Positions 23,146-35,097 of a DNA stretch of 64,000 nucleotides are shown piece after piece. The position numbers and the translations under genes are program-made. The notes beneath the pieces are model-generated. The model saw nothing but the letters and a program-made list of their open reading frames with translations. It ran no database searches and was not told where the DNA came from. The first letter of the stretch is position 1. Every line of letters begins with the position of its first letter. The stretch comes from Bathymodiolus brooksi (taxonomy: Eukaryota; Mollusca; Bivalvia; Mytilida; Modiolidae), in assembly GCA_963680875.1 (NCBI GenBank), contig OY804585.1, positions 46,979,414-47,043,413 on the forward strand, written 5' to 3'.

Positions 23146-23222
23146 CTATTATTATCCTTACCCAAGATAGGCGATGATGTTGAAGCATAGAAACCCAATA
23201 ATACAGGAATTATTGCCGTTAC

Positions 23223-23280
23223 CTGAGATAGGTGGAGCTGTTGTGTTCATCCCTGGATTATGGAAGCCCCTCAATGGTGT
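23223..23280 (-). CDS. NUP35: NUP35 exon of the Ser/Pro-rich N-terminal region
   Basis: 58 bp encoding TPLRGFHNPGMNTTAPPIS. Acceptor gttttcttcag, donor CAG|gtaacg. It joins in phase to 24192-24303 upstream (phase 0) and to 20135-20246 downstream (phase 1). It corresponds to the poorly conserved, unstructured N-terminal part of Nup35. Two further copies of it follow within 270 bp. Confidence 0.8.
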
Positions 23281-23582
23281 CTGAAGAAAACAAAAGATAC
23301 TTCAGCATTAAAATTACATCAATCTAGAAACATCTAACTGACAATGAATAATAATAAACTTATCTTACAAAGACTTGCATGATACATGTATATCACGGGA
23401 ATGATATTTGAATGAAAACATGACAGTCTACATTTTGAGTCATAATTCGAAAGAAGTCATGTTGGCCTAATGTGAGAATTTGTCAACAGAGTTCCTCCAC
23501 TCTTGGCTAAATTGTTAAGTAACACCCCCCTCCCCCAATTTTGCTTATAGAAAAGCATTGAAGCTTACTTTTGGTTTGTTTG

Positions 23583-23830
23583 TTTGATGGTGTTTAATGC
23601 CACTTTCAACAATATTTCAGTTACATCGTGGCGGTCAGTTTTATTGGTGGAGGAAACCGGAGAAAACCATCAACCTGTCACAAGTCACTGACAAACTTTA
23701 TCACATAATGTTGTATACCTTGCCCTGATCGAGATTCAAACTCACAACATCAGTGGTGATAGGCACTGATTGCATAGGTAGTTGTAAATCCAATTACCAT
23801 ATGATCACCGCCACGACGGACCCCAACTTA
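23583..23830 (-). mobile_element. tRNA-derived SINE, antisense
   Basis: Tail GATGGTGTTTAATGCCACTT, body GGTGGAGGAAACCGGAGAAA, antisense head ATTCAAACTCACAACATCAG. Lies in the intron between NUP35 exons 23280 and 24192. Confidence 0.8.
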
Positions 23831-24191
23831 CTCTTGTGTTCAAATATTATGATTATTGGTATTGAACTAATTACAGCATGAATTAAAAGTACTCTCAATT
23901 ATTTATTGTTTTTAAACAGCATAAAAATATCGGTTTTCTATTTTTTTTTATTGTATTCTGCTACAGAATTACAGAATAAAATATGTTGGTTGTGTACTGG
24001 TAATGGTTTCCAGGGCTCAAATCTACTAAAACTCTCCATACTTTTTCAGCAGCAGTCAAAAATCGTTGACCCATACCTTCCATCATTTCTATATAGTTTT
24101 TGTATGTTAATATTGAAATCGCTCTCGTTCTGAATATAGAGGAAGTACTGATCGCTGGACGTTAAGTAATAATCAACAATAATAATAAAAC

Positions 24192-24303
24192 CTGTTGGAA
24201 TGAAGAAGTAAATGGACTAGCTGGTGCTGTGTGTGGACTGGCATGTGACATCAAACTCTTTGTAGGTGGAGCTCCTGGTCTCTCCTTTGGTCTTATTGTT
24301 TCT
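24192..24303 (-). CDS. NUP35: NUP35 exon of the N-terminal region (PGAPP segment)
   Basis: 112 bp encoding ETIRPKERPGAPPTKSLMSH and ASPHTAPASPFTSSFQQ. The PGAPPTKSL stretch matches the SGAPPVRSI segment of vertebrate NUP35. Acceptor ttttgtag, donor CAG|gtttta. The first base completes the AG|A arginine codon begun in the exon at 32767-32882. The intron upstream of this exon (to 32767) carries a TRIM/NHL fragment and two pearl elements. Confidence 0.9.
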
Positions 24304-24387
24304 CTACAAAACAGATTTTAGAGATCATTATATGTTTGATGACACATCTAAACATTATTCTTCTATTTCAATTATTCCATTTACAAA

Positions 24388-25299
24388 CTAGAGGCTTTGT
24401 GGCAGCCATGTTTGTAAATGGATCAAAACGAAATGAGTAATCTCTATAGAGGATCTTCCATAGATGCTTCTTACCAAGTTTCATATCATTTGGCCAAGCG
24501 GCTTCAGAGGAAAAGCTGTTTTAGAAATTGACCAATAAGAAACAAGACTTGCCTGTGGCAGCCATATTTGTTAATTGATAGGGACGAAATGAGTAATCTT
24601 CATAGAGGACCTCCATAGATGCTTCCTACCAAGTTTCGGTACATTTCGCCAAACGGTTTCAGAGGAGAAGAATTTTTAACATCAGCCAATCAGAAACAAG
24701 AATCGTCTGTGGCGGCCATGTTTGTTAATGGATCGGGACAGAATGAGCAATCTTTATAGAGGACCTTCCATAGATGCTTCCTACCAAGCTTCGGTTCATT
24801 TGGCCAAACGGTTACAGAAGAGAAGAATTTTTAAAATCAGCCAATGGGAAACAAGAGTCGCCTATGGCGGCCATGTTTGTTAACGGATCGGGACGAAATG
24901 AGCAATGAGGGCCTTCCATAGATGCTTCCTACCAAGTTTCAGTTCATTTGGCTGAGGGGTTTTAGAGGCATATTTATCTGTAATTCAATTCATACATTGT
25001 AGCTAACTGTATTTTACTAATATCTATATAAATTAGAGTTATCTCCCTTTGCACAGAAAAACAGTTTTTTTTAGAAGAATACAATTATAAACATGAATTG
25101 CCTGTGGCGGCCATGTTTGTTAATGGATCGGGACGAAATGAGCAATTTTAATAGAGGACCTTCAATAGATGCTTCCTACCAAGTTTCAGTTCATTTGGCT
25201 GAGGGGTTTCAGAGGAGAAGATTAAAATGTGAAAAGTTAACGGACGACAGACGTCAAGTGATGGCAAAAGCTCATCTTGCCTTTGGCAAGGTGAGCTAA
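24388..25299 (+). mobile_element. Pearl-type element, copy D
   Basis: Begins ACTAGAGGCTTTGTGGCAGC (5' segment shortened), has core units of about 155 bp, a unique AT-rich stretch at about 24970-25095, and ends with the TTGCC-TTT-GGCAA hairpin and AAGGTGAGCTAA. Confidence 0.8.
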
Positions 25300-26800
25300 A
25301 AACAATAACACCCTTGCTAAAACTTCACACAATCACTGTTTGGAGGTGTTCAAGTGTCAGCCATTTTGATTCTGCTACTATTTTTAACAAGCATTCACAG
25401 TCAAAAAAGTAACAAATTTACATTTTGAGTGATTTAATCCTGACTTGACGTATATAAAATGCTTTAAAACGGCAGCTACCTATGTTTCTAGTTGACTGTA
25501 CAGGTTGTAATAAAATTATCTATAACAACATTTCACCGACCCTTTCGCAGACTTTTCCAACTGTGAATTTACAATGATTGCTATTGCTTTTTCTGGTATT
25601 TTTTTAAATGATTCCCTATTATATACATGTATATATAGTTCTTGCTTTCTATCTTTGAAAACAGATATGCTTTTATCATTTAAAAAAAATTAAAATTCAA
25701 AATATAACATAAGGTAGGGACTCCAGGTCAAAATTCCAACCAGTTTTTAGATATTTGGTTTTCCTCTGAACTTATACAGCTCAGGAAGACAAACAAGACA
25801 CAAAAAACAGAATGAAAATCTGTTAATATTTGACAAAGTTATGACAATTTAAAGCTGCGATGAAAAGCCCTATATTTGGAAAAAGCTGGCATTATAGCAT
25901 ACAAAAGGCCTGAAGTTAGATATACTAGTTAATTTATTTCAAATTCAACAATATAAATAGCATTTAATCATAATCATTAAGAATAACATGCAATTAGATT
26001 TATAAGGTCCATAGAAAAAAAAAATTCAATTCTGAAAATGAAGGAAAATTGTGTGGACTTGCAGTAGGTTTTTTTTCGACGGCATCGTCTCAAAACAGCA
26101 TAAATGTCAGATTTTAGGGAATTACTCTGCAAACAATTGAAAATAAACCTAGAAAGTGTATACATTAATTGAAAGGCTGGTCAGAGATCTTTTGAAATAA
26201 AAGCTCAATTTTAGTTTACTGTAATCCTAAATCCAATATGGCCACCATAAAAATGGCCACCGAACCAATTTTGACAAGAAGAAAATACAGTTTTTTTTTC
26301 ATATTTTAGTTGTGATATGGCTTAAAAAATTGAATAAATTTGGTCAATTTTTGGTAACATTTGTATGAATTTGTAAAGTTTAAAGCAAAAACAGGTTATT
26401 AAAGTAAAAATTAACTAATTTTGTTATAATTTTTTGTCATTATATGAATTAAAGTTGAAAAATTTGCCTCTTTCACATCAGATTGCAAAATTTTGAAAAA
26501 AAAATCATCAAATATGAAAAAAATTCCAACAGTATAAAATCTTCCTTCAAGCAATAAATTTGATCATTTAATTATTTCTATTTTATTAAACCTTAAAGTT
26601 ACTAAATTAAAGGAAAGAAGGGGAGGTAACTAATGTCAGGAGTAATGATTTCCTTTATTCCTAGGTCTGTTTTGGTGAATTTCTTTATTTTTCAGATCTA
26701 TTAATAGATAAAGGTTTGCAAAGAGGAATCCCAAATTGTATTCATTATTTCTTAATTAAACATTTTATCAACAAGATCTTGCTCTTTTACTGCAAAGAGC
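25300..26800. other. AT-rich intron sequence, no recognised features
   Basis: NUP35 intron. GTAGGGACTCC at 25714 is matched in inverse by GGAGTCCCTAC near 29115, too short to define an element. Confidence 0.35.
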
Positions 26801-26807
26801 CTTCCAT

Positions 26808-27613
26808 TTGATACTGGTTCAACAGATTCCATGCCATAAAACAATATACAACCAATCTGTCTACCATTAGTAATCTGAAATTTGATAAGGAATCTGTGTG
26901 GATATATGACCAAATGAATAAAACCCTATTGAATGTGATGGTTGCCAATGGTTCATTGCAAATTATTAGAACATTTAACAAAGATGCAGATAACATGGCA
27001 TTACTACCAACAGGAGATCTACTATCTTCTAGGAATAAACTCCTAACCATATCACATGCAACAGGGAAAGCTGAAGATTTTAAGTGCGAACAATCACTCG
27101 AAAATATATCCAAAGTGCTCAATATAACCAAGGACAATAAGATTATGGTAGGACGTGTAAATAATAATACACGGCAGCATGAAGTCTTAGCGATGGACAG
27201 GACACAATGAAACTGTTTACTGCCATGATATAAACAAGTTGTTTCCATTCTCCTGGATGAAGAATCAATCTATATTTACTAATCCTTTTAGAGTAACCAG
27301 CGATAGTTGTCATAATGTTTATGTTATAGATAAACGAGATAATAGCGGTGATAGGGTGGTAGTATTAGGACAGGATGGTGAGGTTAGGGGTATTTATTGT
27401 GGCTGTGGTAAGGCATCTGATGTTAAAGCAGTAGATTTAGTGGTCACTGAGTTGGACAACATTATTGTGTTAGACATTTACTCTGGCCTCCATGTCATCA
27501 ATAGCAAAAGAAAAATTATCAAATATCAGAAGCTTTTGGGTCTAGGTGTTAGAGAAGCAGCACGATCACTAGACATTGACAATAATGGAATGCTCTGTTT
27601 CCCTCTAAACTAG
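26808..27613 (+). pseudogene. TRIM/NHL-type beta-propeller fragment with a frameshift
   Basis: Two open frames form one protein-like product. The first (26808 to about 27205) reads ...FNKDADNMALLPTGDLLSSR and KVLNITKDNKIMVGRVNNNT, HEVLAMDR. The second, one base out of phase, continues GHNETVYCHD and then RVTSDSCHNVYVIDKRDNSG, DRVVVLGQDGEVRGIYCG. These are the repeat phrases of the C-terminal NHL-like propeller of the large molluscan TRIM/B-box protein family (E3 ligase-type). RING, B-box and coiled coil are absent upstream. With the frameshift, missing N-terminus and no intron it looks like a decayed fragment on the opposite strand of a NUP35 intron. A sequencing indel could also explain the shift. 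Confidence 0.7.
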
Positions 27614-27641
27614 CCCCCACAAAATTAAATGAATACATGTA

Positions 27642-27798
27642 CTGTCAAACCTGTCTTATGTGACTTTCCAATGGAGACAGGTGGTCGCTTAATACAGGTT
27701 TAATTGATATGAAATGCACTGTGAAGGGAAATAGAAATCATGGTCACATTGTACAAGTTGTTGCTTAATAGAGGTGGTCACTAAAGCAAGTTTGACTG
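27642..27798. mobile_element. 157-bp inverted-repeat element, TA flanks (mariner-like MITE)
   Basis: Ends CTGTCAAACCTG and CAAGTTTGACTG, each flanked by TA. A second copy is at 28094-28272. TA flanks and these termini fit the Tc1/mariner group. Confidence 0.65.
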
Positions 27799-28093
27799 TA
27801 TATATCAGTACTTTACAGGTGAGTAATCTTATTAATGTCAGTGTCAATTTTTTATTCACGAGCTTTTAAAGATATTGGTATTTTTTTTTCTATTGTGTCA
27901 AAGAGCTGAGCATAGAATTAGAAAAAAATCAAATCCTTCCCCTCTCCCTCTTTTAAAATAAGTATGATATTTGAAAACGGATAGACAGTCTTATTTGAAT
28001 TCTATAACTTTAAATAAAGATAAATATTAAATTAACTGTTGTTTAGTATATACTCACTGTTTTACTAAATGTTTATTGTTAGCATGATATCTA

Positions 28094-28272
28094 CTGTCAA
28101 ACCTGTCTTATGTGACCTTCCAAGGGAACAGTGAAATATGGTCACATAAGACAGATGGTCGCTTAATACAGGTTTAAATGATATGAAATGTACTGTAAAG
28201 GGAAATAAAAATTAAGGTCACATAATACAAGTTATTGTTTAATAGAGGTGGTCACCAAAGCAGGTTTGACTG
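28094..28272. mobile_element. 179-bp inverted-repeat element, second copy
   Basis: Same family as 27642-27798: CTGTCAAACCTGTCTTATGT ... AAAGCAGGTTTGACTG, flanked by TA. About 20 bp longer than the first copy. Confidence 0.7.
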
Positions 28273-29789
28273 TATATGTCTTAATCCTATAAATAAATCT
28301 AAAATTTTACTTTCACTTTCTAAAAATATACCAGTCAAAGATTGAAATTTACATATGTAAAGTATATAAAAAAGATAAAAGATCACCTTTTCCACATTTA
28401 GGAAGATCAAAACAAATACTGATGCATAGGAAGCAATCTACGTAAAAAAATTGTCTAAAAGAATACGACCATAGTTGTAAATAGTCAGCTCTCAGCAGGT
28501 TCAATGGCGTTGTTGTTGTTCGGATCCGCCATTTTGATTTCGGCAGGAAAATCGTTAAAGGTCATCGATTGACTATCGTGAAAGAAACTATGAGCCAGGT
28601 ATTTAATCTTGATATAACTTCACGAGAATGCAGAGGAATATCATTAGTTTAAGTCTATACACTTTTCTTTTCTAAAATTTATGATTTTCGTATGGAACAG
28701 GAAAATTGTTTTCAGAAAATCGATTTGTTTAGGTTATTCCCGGTTTCAGATTGGAAAGAAAAATATCTATTTAGATACGGGAGAACCTGGCGCATTGATT
28801 GGTGAATATTTAAAGAATTGAATATGATTGGCTCATCGTTACTATCATGCAGCGATCACGAGTGTAGCTAAATTTTCCGGTGCAATCTATTTACGTTGTC
28901 AACGACGCGCCTCCGAACTCGATTTAAAAAAAAGCCGTTCTCAGAGAGTAAATAGCACAAATACGCAAATAAATACAAATAAAAAGAACAAAACAAGGAA
29001 ACTTTTTATATATATATTATTAAAATAAATGACAAGATTTGTGAAATATCAGGGGATGAAAGTTGACTGCCAACCTTTGAAATCCGCCATTCCAATGAAT
29101 AACGTCATGACGTTGGGAGTCCCTACAGAATGGCTGTTTCGTCCAATGAAATGCAAGGAAGTAGCAATATGCAAATTAAAATGGATCTATCTTTAGATGA
29201 GGTTTCCTTCAGTTGTCAAATGGTCGAAGATCAAATTAAAACCCAGTGCATTTGTATATAAAAATGTTAACAAGCAATTCAGAAAGAATAGATCTATCAT
29301 ACTTATTACAGAATAATGGTCAAATCTTGGTGATGTTGAAAAAATGTATCTAAAAATTCCAGTAGGTAATAAGAAAATGTAGCATTAATAAATTTTATGT
29401 GTTTTACAAAGGCCATCAATTTAAAATGATTGAATAGATTTAATTTTCATATATGTAGTGAGCTATGCACTTACATACCAGGTTTTTGATTGATTGATTG
29501 ATTGGTGTTAAATGCCAACTTTCTAGTTTTTTTCCCATTATACATCTTATACTTTCAAATGCTAACATCATAATGAAGAAGATATTTAAGAGAATATATA
29601 AACATTATATTTTAGCAAAACAAATTTCCTCAAATTCTGAAGTTTTACGACACTTAACTCAAAAGTCAACTGGACCAAATGTAAATAGTGTTCCTTTCAG
29701 ACATATTTTAATATATTTTAGCCTAATGTCATAATCAACCTGCTTTGATCCTATTATTGAAAATAGTCGGTGAATTGAGCAGAATTAAA
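28273..29789. other. Intron sequence, one promoter-like or exon-like patch
   Basis: 28500-28610 has less AT-rich sequence with CGGATCCGCCATTTTG and an ATGAGCCAG followed by gtattt, resembling a first exon and donor on the plus strand. No following exon was found. The rest shows nothing recognisable apart from SINE tail scraps near 29485-29525. Confidence 0.3.
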
Positions 29790-32707
29790 ACTAGAGGCTC
29801 AGCACTTAGCTGAGCCTGTGTCGCTCAACTTTCATTCTGCTCTGAGGAAACTTAATACAGAACCTTCCATAGCCTATAGGTGCTCCCACCAAATTTTGAT
29901 TCGTTTTGGCAAAGCAGTTTCAGAGAAGAAGATTTTTAGAAAGCCACCAATCTAAAACAAGAATTGTGTGTGGCAGCTATGTTTGTTAATGGATCAAAAC
30001 GAAATGAGCAATCTCTATAGAGGACCTTCCATAGATGCTTCCTACCAAGTTTCGGTCTATTTGGCCCAGCTGTGTCAAGAGTAGAAGATTTTTAGAAATT
30101 GACCAATCAGAAAAAAGAATTGTCTGTGGCGGCCATGCTTGTTAACAGATTGAGACAAAATGAGCAATCTTTATAAGAGGACTTTCCATAGATGCTTCCT
30201 ACCAAGTTTCGGATCATTTAGCCATGCGGTTTCAGAGGAGATTTTTAGAAATAGACCTATCAGAAACAAGAATCGCCTGTGGTGGCCATGTTTGTTAATG
30301 GATCGGGACAGAATGAGCAATCTTTATAGAGGACCTTCCATAGATGCTTCCTACCAAGTTTAGGTTCATATGGCCATGTGGTTTCAGAAAGGAAGATTTT
30401 TAGAAATAGACCATTCAGAAACAAAAATCGCCTGTGGCAGCCATGTTTGTTAATGGAATAGGAACGAAATGAGTACTCTTTATAGAGGACCACCCATAGA
30501 TGCTTCCTACCAAGTTTCGGATCATTTGGCCATGCGGTTTCAGAGGAGAAGAATTTTAAAAATCAGCCAATCAGAAACAAGAATCGCCTGTGGTGGCCAT
30601 GTTTGTTAATGGATCGGGACGGATTGAGCAATCTTTATAGAGGACCTTCCATAGATGCTTCCTACTAAGTTTCGGAACATTTGGTCAAGCGGTTACAGAA
30701 GAGAAGAATTTTAAAAATCAGCCAATCAGAAACGAGAGTCGCCTGTGGCGGCCATGTTTGTCAACGGATCGGGACGAAACGAGCATTCTTTATAGAGGGC
30801 CTTCCATAGGTGCTTCCTACCAAGTTTCAGTTCATTTGGCTGAGGGGTTTTAGAGGCATATTTATCTGTAATTCAATTCATAGTATCTATATTTAAATTA
30901 GAGTTATCTCCCTTTCCACACAAAAAAATATTTTTTTAGAAAGCATACAATCATAAACATGAATTGCCTGTGGCAGCCATGTTTGTTAATGAATCGGGAT
31001 GAAATGAGCAATCTCTATAGAGGACCTTCCATAGATGCTTCCTACCAAGTTTCGGTCTATTTGGCCCAGCTGTGTCAAGAGTAGAAGATTTTTAGAAATT
31101 GACCAATCAGAAAAAAGAATTGTCTGTGGCGGCCATGCTTGTTAACAGATTGAGACAAAATGAGCAATCTTTATAAGAGGACTTTCCATAGATGCTTCCT
31201 ACCAAGTTTCGGATCATTTAGCCATGCGGTTTCAGAGGAGATTTTTAGAAATAGACCTATCAGAAACAAGAATCGCCTGTGGTGGCCATGTTTGTTAATG
31301 GATCGGGACAGAATGAGCAATCTTTATAGAGGACCTTCCATAGATGCTTCCTACCAAGTTTAGGTTCATATGGCCATGTGGTTTCAGAAAGGAAGATTTT
31401 TAGAAATAGACCATTCAGAAACAAAAATCGCCTGTGGCAGCCATGTTTGTTAATGGAATAGGAACGAAATGAGTACTCTTTATAGAGGACCACCCATAGA
31501 TGCTTCCTACCAAGTTTCGGATCATTTGGCCATGCGGTTTCAGAGGAGAAGAATTTTAAAAATCAGCCAATCAGAAACAAGAATCGCCTGTGGTGGCCAT
31601 GTTTGTTAATGGATCGGGACGGATTGAGCAATCTTTATAGAGGACCTTCCATAGATGCTTCCTACTAAGTTTCGGAACATTTGGTCAAGCGGTTACAGAA
31701 GAGAAGAATTTTAAAAATCAGCCAATCAGAAACGAGAGTCGCCTGTGGCGGCCATGTTTGTCAACGGATCGGGACGAAACGAGCATTCTTTATAGAGGGC
31801 CTTCCATAGGTGCTTCCTACCAAGTTTCAGTTCATTTGGCTGAGGGGTTTTAGAGGCATATTTATCTGTAATTCAATTCATAGTATCTATATTTAAATTA
31901 GAGTTATCTCCCTTTCCACACAAAAAAATATTTTTTTAGAAAGCATACAATCATAAACATGAATTGCCTGTGGCAGCCATGTTTGTTAATGAATCGGGAT
32001 GAAATTAGCAACCTTTATAGAGGACCTTCCATAGATGCTTCCTACCAAGTTTCAGTTCATTTGGCTAAGCGGTTTCAGAGGAGAAGATTTAAAAAAAATA
32101 GGCCAATCAGAAACAAGAATTGCCTGTGGTGGCCATGTTTGTAAATGGATCGGGACAAAATGAGCAATCTTTATAGCGGACCTTCCATAGATGCTTCCTA
32201 CCAAGTTTCAGTTCATTTGGCTGAGTGGTTTAGAGGCATATTTATCTGTAATTCTATTCATAGTATCTATATTTAAATTAGAGTTATCTCCCTTTCCACA
32301 CAAAACAATATTTTTTTTAGAAAGCATACAATCATAAACATGAATTGCCTGTGGCTGCCATATTTGTTAATGGTTCGGGATGAAATTAGCAATCATTATA
32401 GAGAACCTTCCATAGATGCTTCATACCAAGTTTCAGTTCATTTGGCTAAGCGGTTTCAGAGGAGAAGATTTTCAAAATAGGCCAATCAGAAACAAGAATT
32501 GCCTGTGGTGGCCATGTTTGTAAATGGATCGGGACAAAATGAGCAATCATTACAGAGGACCTTCCATAGATGCTTCCTACCAAGTTTCAGTTCATATGGC
32601 TGAGGGGTTTCAGTGGAGAAGATTAAAATGTGAAAAGTTAACGGACGACTGACGACGGACGCCAAGTGATGGCAAAAGCTCACATTGCCTTTGGCAAGGT
32701 AAGCTAA
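29790..32707 (+). mobile_element. Pearl-type element, copy E, with a 1000-bp internal duplication
   Basis: Starts ACTAGAGGCTCAGCACTTAG (stem AGGCTCAG / CTGAGCCT), has about 16 core units of about 155 bp and ends with the TTGCC-TTT-GGCAA hairpin and AAGGTAAGCTAA. 30001-31000 and 31001-32000 are apparently identical. Open frames in it (30160, 31160, 30260, 31260 and others) are repeat artefacts. Confidence 0.9.
30001..32005. repeat. Perfect 1000-bp direct tandem duplication
   Basis: Every line compared between 30001-31005 and 31001-32005 is identical; identity stops outside these limits (GGATCAAAAC before copy 1 versus GAATCGGGAT before copy 2). Confidence 0.9.
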
Positions 32708-32766
32708 CAAAAATGTAAATAAGTAACTTTTCCTCCTCATTGTTAGTTACTGAAGATATACCTTAC

Positions 32767-32882
32767 CTGTGACCAGGAGTAGATATATAACTGGTACTAA
32801 GAGGTGATGTGATGTTACTACTTCTGTGGGTAGTTTTTGGAGGACTAGGACTGGTTGCTGCTGTCCATAATCGAGATGCAGG
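32767..32882 (-). CDS. NUP35: NUP35 exon of the Ser/Pro-rich N-terminal region
   Basis: 116 bp encoding PASRLWTAATSPSPPKTTHR and SSNITSPLSTSYISTPGH. Acceptor ttgttag, donor ACAG|gtaagg. It starts in phase 0 after the exon at 40344-40453 and ends in phase 2, completed by the exon at 24192-24303. The sequence itself is low complexity; assignment rests on phase continuity and position between two recognisable NUP35 exons. Confidence 0.85.
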
Positions 32883-33462
32883 CTAACAAGTAAAATATAA
32901 GATTGTAAATACTTTCTACATCCAGAACATAGATATAAATCAACAATCATTTCAAACTGTGTATTATAACATTGATCGGGGCTCCCACTACTTTAAAATC
33001 AGAGGGAGAAGTGACTTCTCTTTCAGGTGCTGACAAAAGAGAAGTGAGAGACAACAGGGAGAAGTGGTGAGAGTACAGGAAGAAGTCAAAATATTTCTCT
33101 AATTGTACCACTTTTCACATTCGCAGAGCATTCATATGTTATAATGTACTTGTTATGCATTAAAAGGTAAGGTATATTCAGTAGTTGTTTAATTCCTTGT
33201 TTTTGTTAGCATATCATCTCTCTGATTTACATATGTCCTTGTATTTGTTTTTTGGTTGTTTGTATTAAGTAAACCCTTTTCAGATTCTTGCTTTGTCTTG
33301 CACAGATGATAAAGGCACATATATGAATAGTCAACTATTGTCCAATAAATAATAAATAAATAAAATTGAATAATAAAATTTATTTTGACATCAGCATTGT
33401 TTCAAACATGTCACACTTAGATAAAATGACAAAACATTAGATAAGATAATTATATGCCCAAA

Positions 33463-33914
33463 CTAGAGGCTCAGCCCACTGAGCCTGTATCGCTCACCTG
33501 ACAATAGAATGATACTGAAGCAAATTTCAAAGGGAGATAATCATTACCTTAAAAAACAGCAGCCATCTTGAATGGAGGGTGGGGCTGTCGGACACAATTT
33601 TAAAAGGGACACACCCAGGGACCATCTATGCCAAGTTTGGCTCCATTTGGCCAAGCTGTTTCAGAGGAGAAGATTTTTTTAACATTAGCCAATCAGAAAA
33701 AAAAATTATTCTTGGCGGCCATGTTTATAGGCCAAATGGAACGAAATGGAGAAACTTTATAGAGGACCTTACATAGATGCTAACTGCCAAGTTTGGTTCC
33801 ATTTGGCCAAGTTGTTTCAGAGGAGAAGATTAAAATATGAAAAAGTTAACGGACGGACGACGGACGCTAAGTGATGGCAATACCTCACATGGCCCTTTGG
33901 GTCAGGTGAGCTAA
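33463..33914 (+). mobile_element. Pearl-type element, copy F
   Basis: 5' CTAGAGGCTCAGCCCACTGA + GCCTG with stem AGGCTCAG/CTGAGCCT, then GCTCACCTGAC; 3' end CCCTTTGGGTCAGGTGAGCT + AA. The terminal pair GCTCACCTGAC / GTCAGGTGAGC is an 11-bp perfect inverted repeat. Short, about two core units. Confidence 0.85.
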
Positions 33915-35097
33915 ACAATGATGAAAAAAGGGGAATAACTCCTAGACGGGTAATCAGATTTACTTCAAAATTGCAGGGCATGTAGATCTTGACAAGCTGA
34001 ACATGTTTTCAGTTTACACTCAACATCTATCTCTTATAGTTTTTGAAATAAAGGATGAAAAGTATTAACATTTTTAAAATTTGATGAAAAAAGGGCAATA
34101 ACTTCAAGATGGGTAATCAGATTTACTTTAAAATTGTAGGCTAGGTTGATCTTGACATGCTGAACATGTTTGCTGTTTAAACTTAACATCTATCTCTTAT
34201 AGTTTTTGAAATAAAGGACAAAAGGTATTAACATTTTGAAAATTTGACGAAAAAAAGGGCAATAACTCCAAATTGGGTACTCAAATTAACTTCAAAATTA
34301 CAGGGTAGGTAGATCTTAATATGCTGCACATGTTTGCAATTTAAACTTAACCTTTATCTCTAATAGTTTTTGAAATATCAGACAAAAATGTTTAAATTAA
34401 AAAAATAAAATATAAAAAAGGGCAATAACTCCTAGACGGGTAATCAGATTTACTTCAAAATTGCAGGGCATGTAGATCTTGACATGCTGCACATGTTTGC
34501 TGTTTAAACTTAACGTTTATCTCTTATAGTTTTTGAAATAAAAAACGAAAAGTATTAAAATTTTGAAAATTTGATGAAAAAAGGGCAATAACTCCAAGAT
34601 AGGTAATCAGATTTTCTTCAAAATTTCAGGGTAGTTAGATCTTCCTGTGCTGATCATTTTTACCCCGGTCAGATTTCTGATATTATTAACGGTTTTTGAG
34701 TTGTTACCAAAAACGTGCAATTTTACCATATGTTCTATTTTTAGCAACAGTGGCCATGTTTGTTGGCCGAATGGAATTAAATGAAGAAGTTTTATAGAGG
34801 ATCTTACATAGATGCTTCCTGCCAAGTTTGGCTCCATTTGGCCAAGCAGTTACAGAGGAGAAGATTTTTTTAACATTAGCCAATCAGAAACAAGAATTGC
34901 CCTTGGCGGCCATATTTGTTGGCGGAATGGGACGAAATGAAGAAACTTTATAGAGGACCTTATATAGATGCTTTCTGCCAAGTTTGGTTCCATTTGGTCC
35001 AGTTGTTTCAGAGGAGTAGATTAAAATATGAAAAGTTAACGGACGGACGACAAGTGATGGCAATACCTCACATGACCCTTTGGGTCAGGTGAGCTAA
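33915..35097 (+). mobile_element. Pearl-type element, copy G, with a different tandem core
   Basis: Follows copy F directly. It has five units of about 160 bp with GGGCAATAACTCC and CTATCTCTTATAGTTTTTGA (from 33922, 34084, 34244, 34418 and 34574), then ordinary pearl core and the end GACCCTTTGGGTCAGGTGAG + CTAA. No 5' end of its own, so F and G may be one element that duplicated its 3' end. Confidence 0.75.

Noticed and set aside
26787..27248. 153-codon minus-strand frame
   Set aside because: Shadow of the TRIM/NHL fragment on the plus strand; the plus-strand reading has the recognisable propeller phrases.
25714..29121. A large transposon bounded by GTAGGGACTCC and its inverse, enclosing the TRIM/NHL fragment
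   Set aside because: The inverted match is only about 11 bp, arms do not extend, and no target duplication fits.
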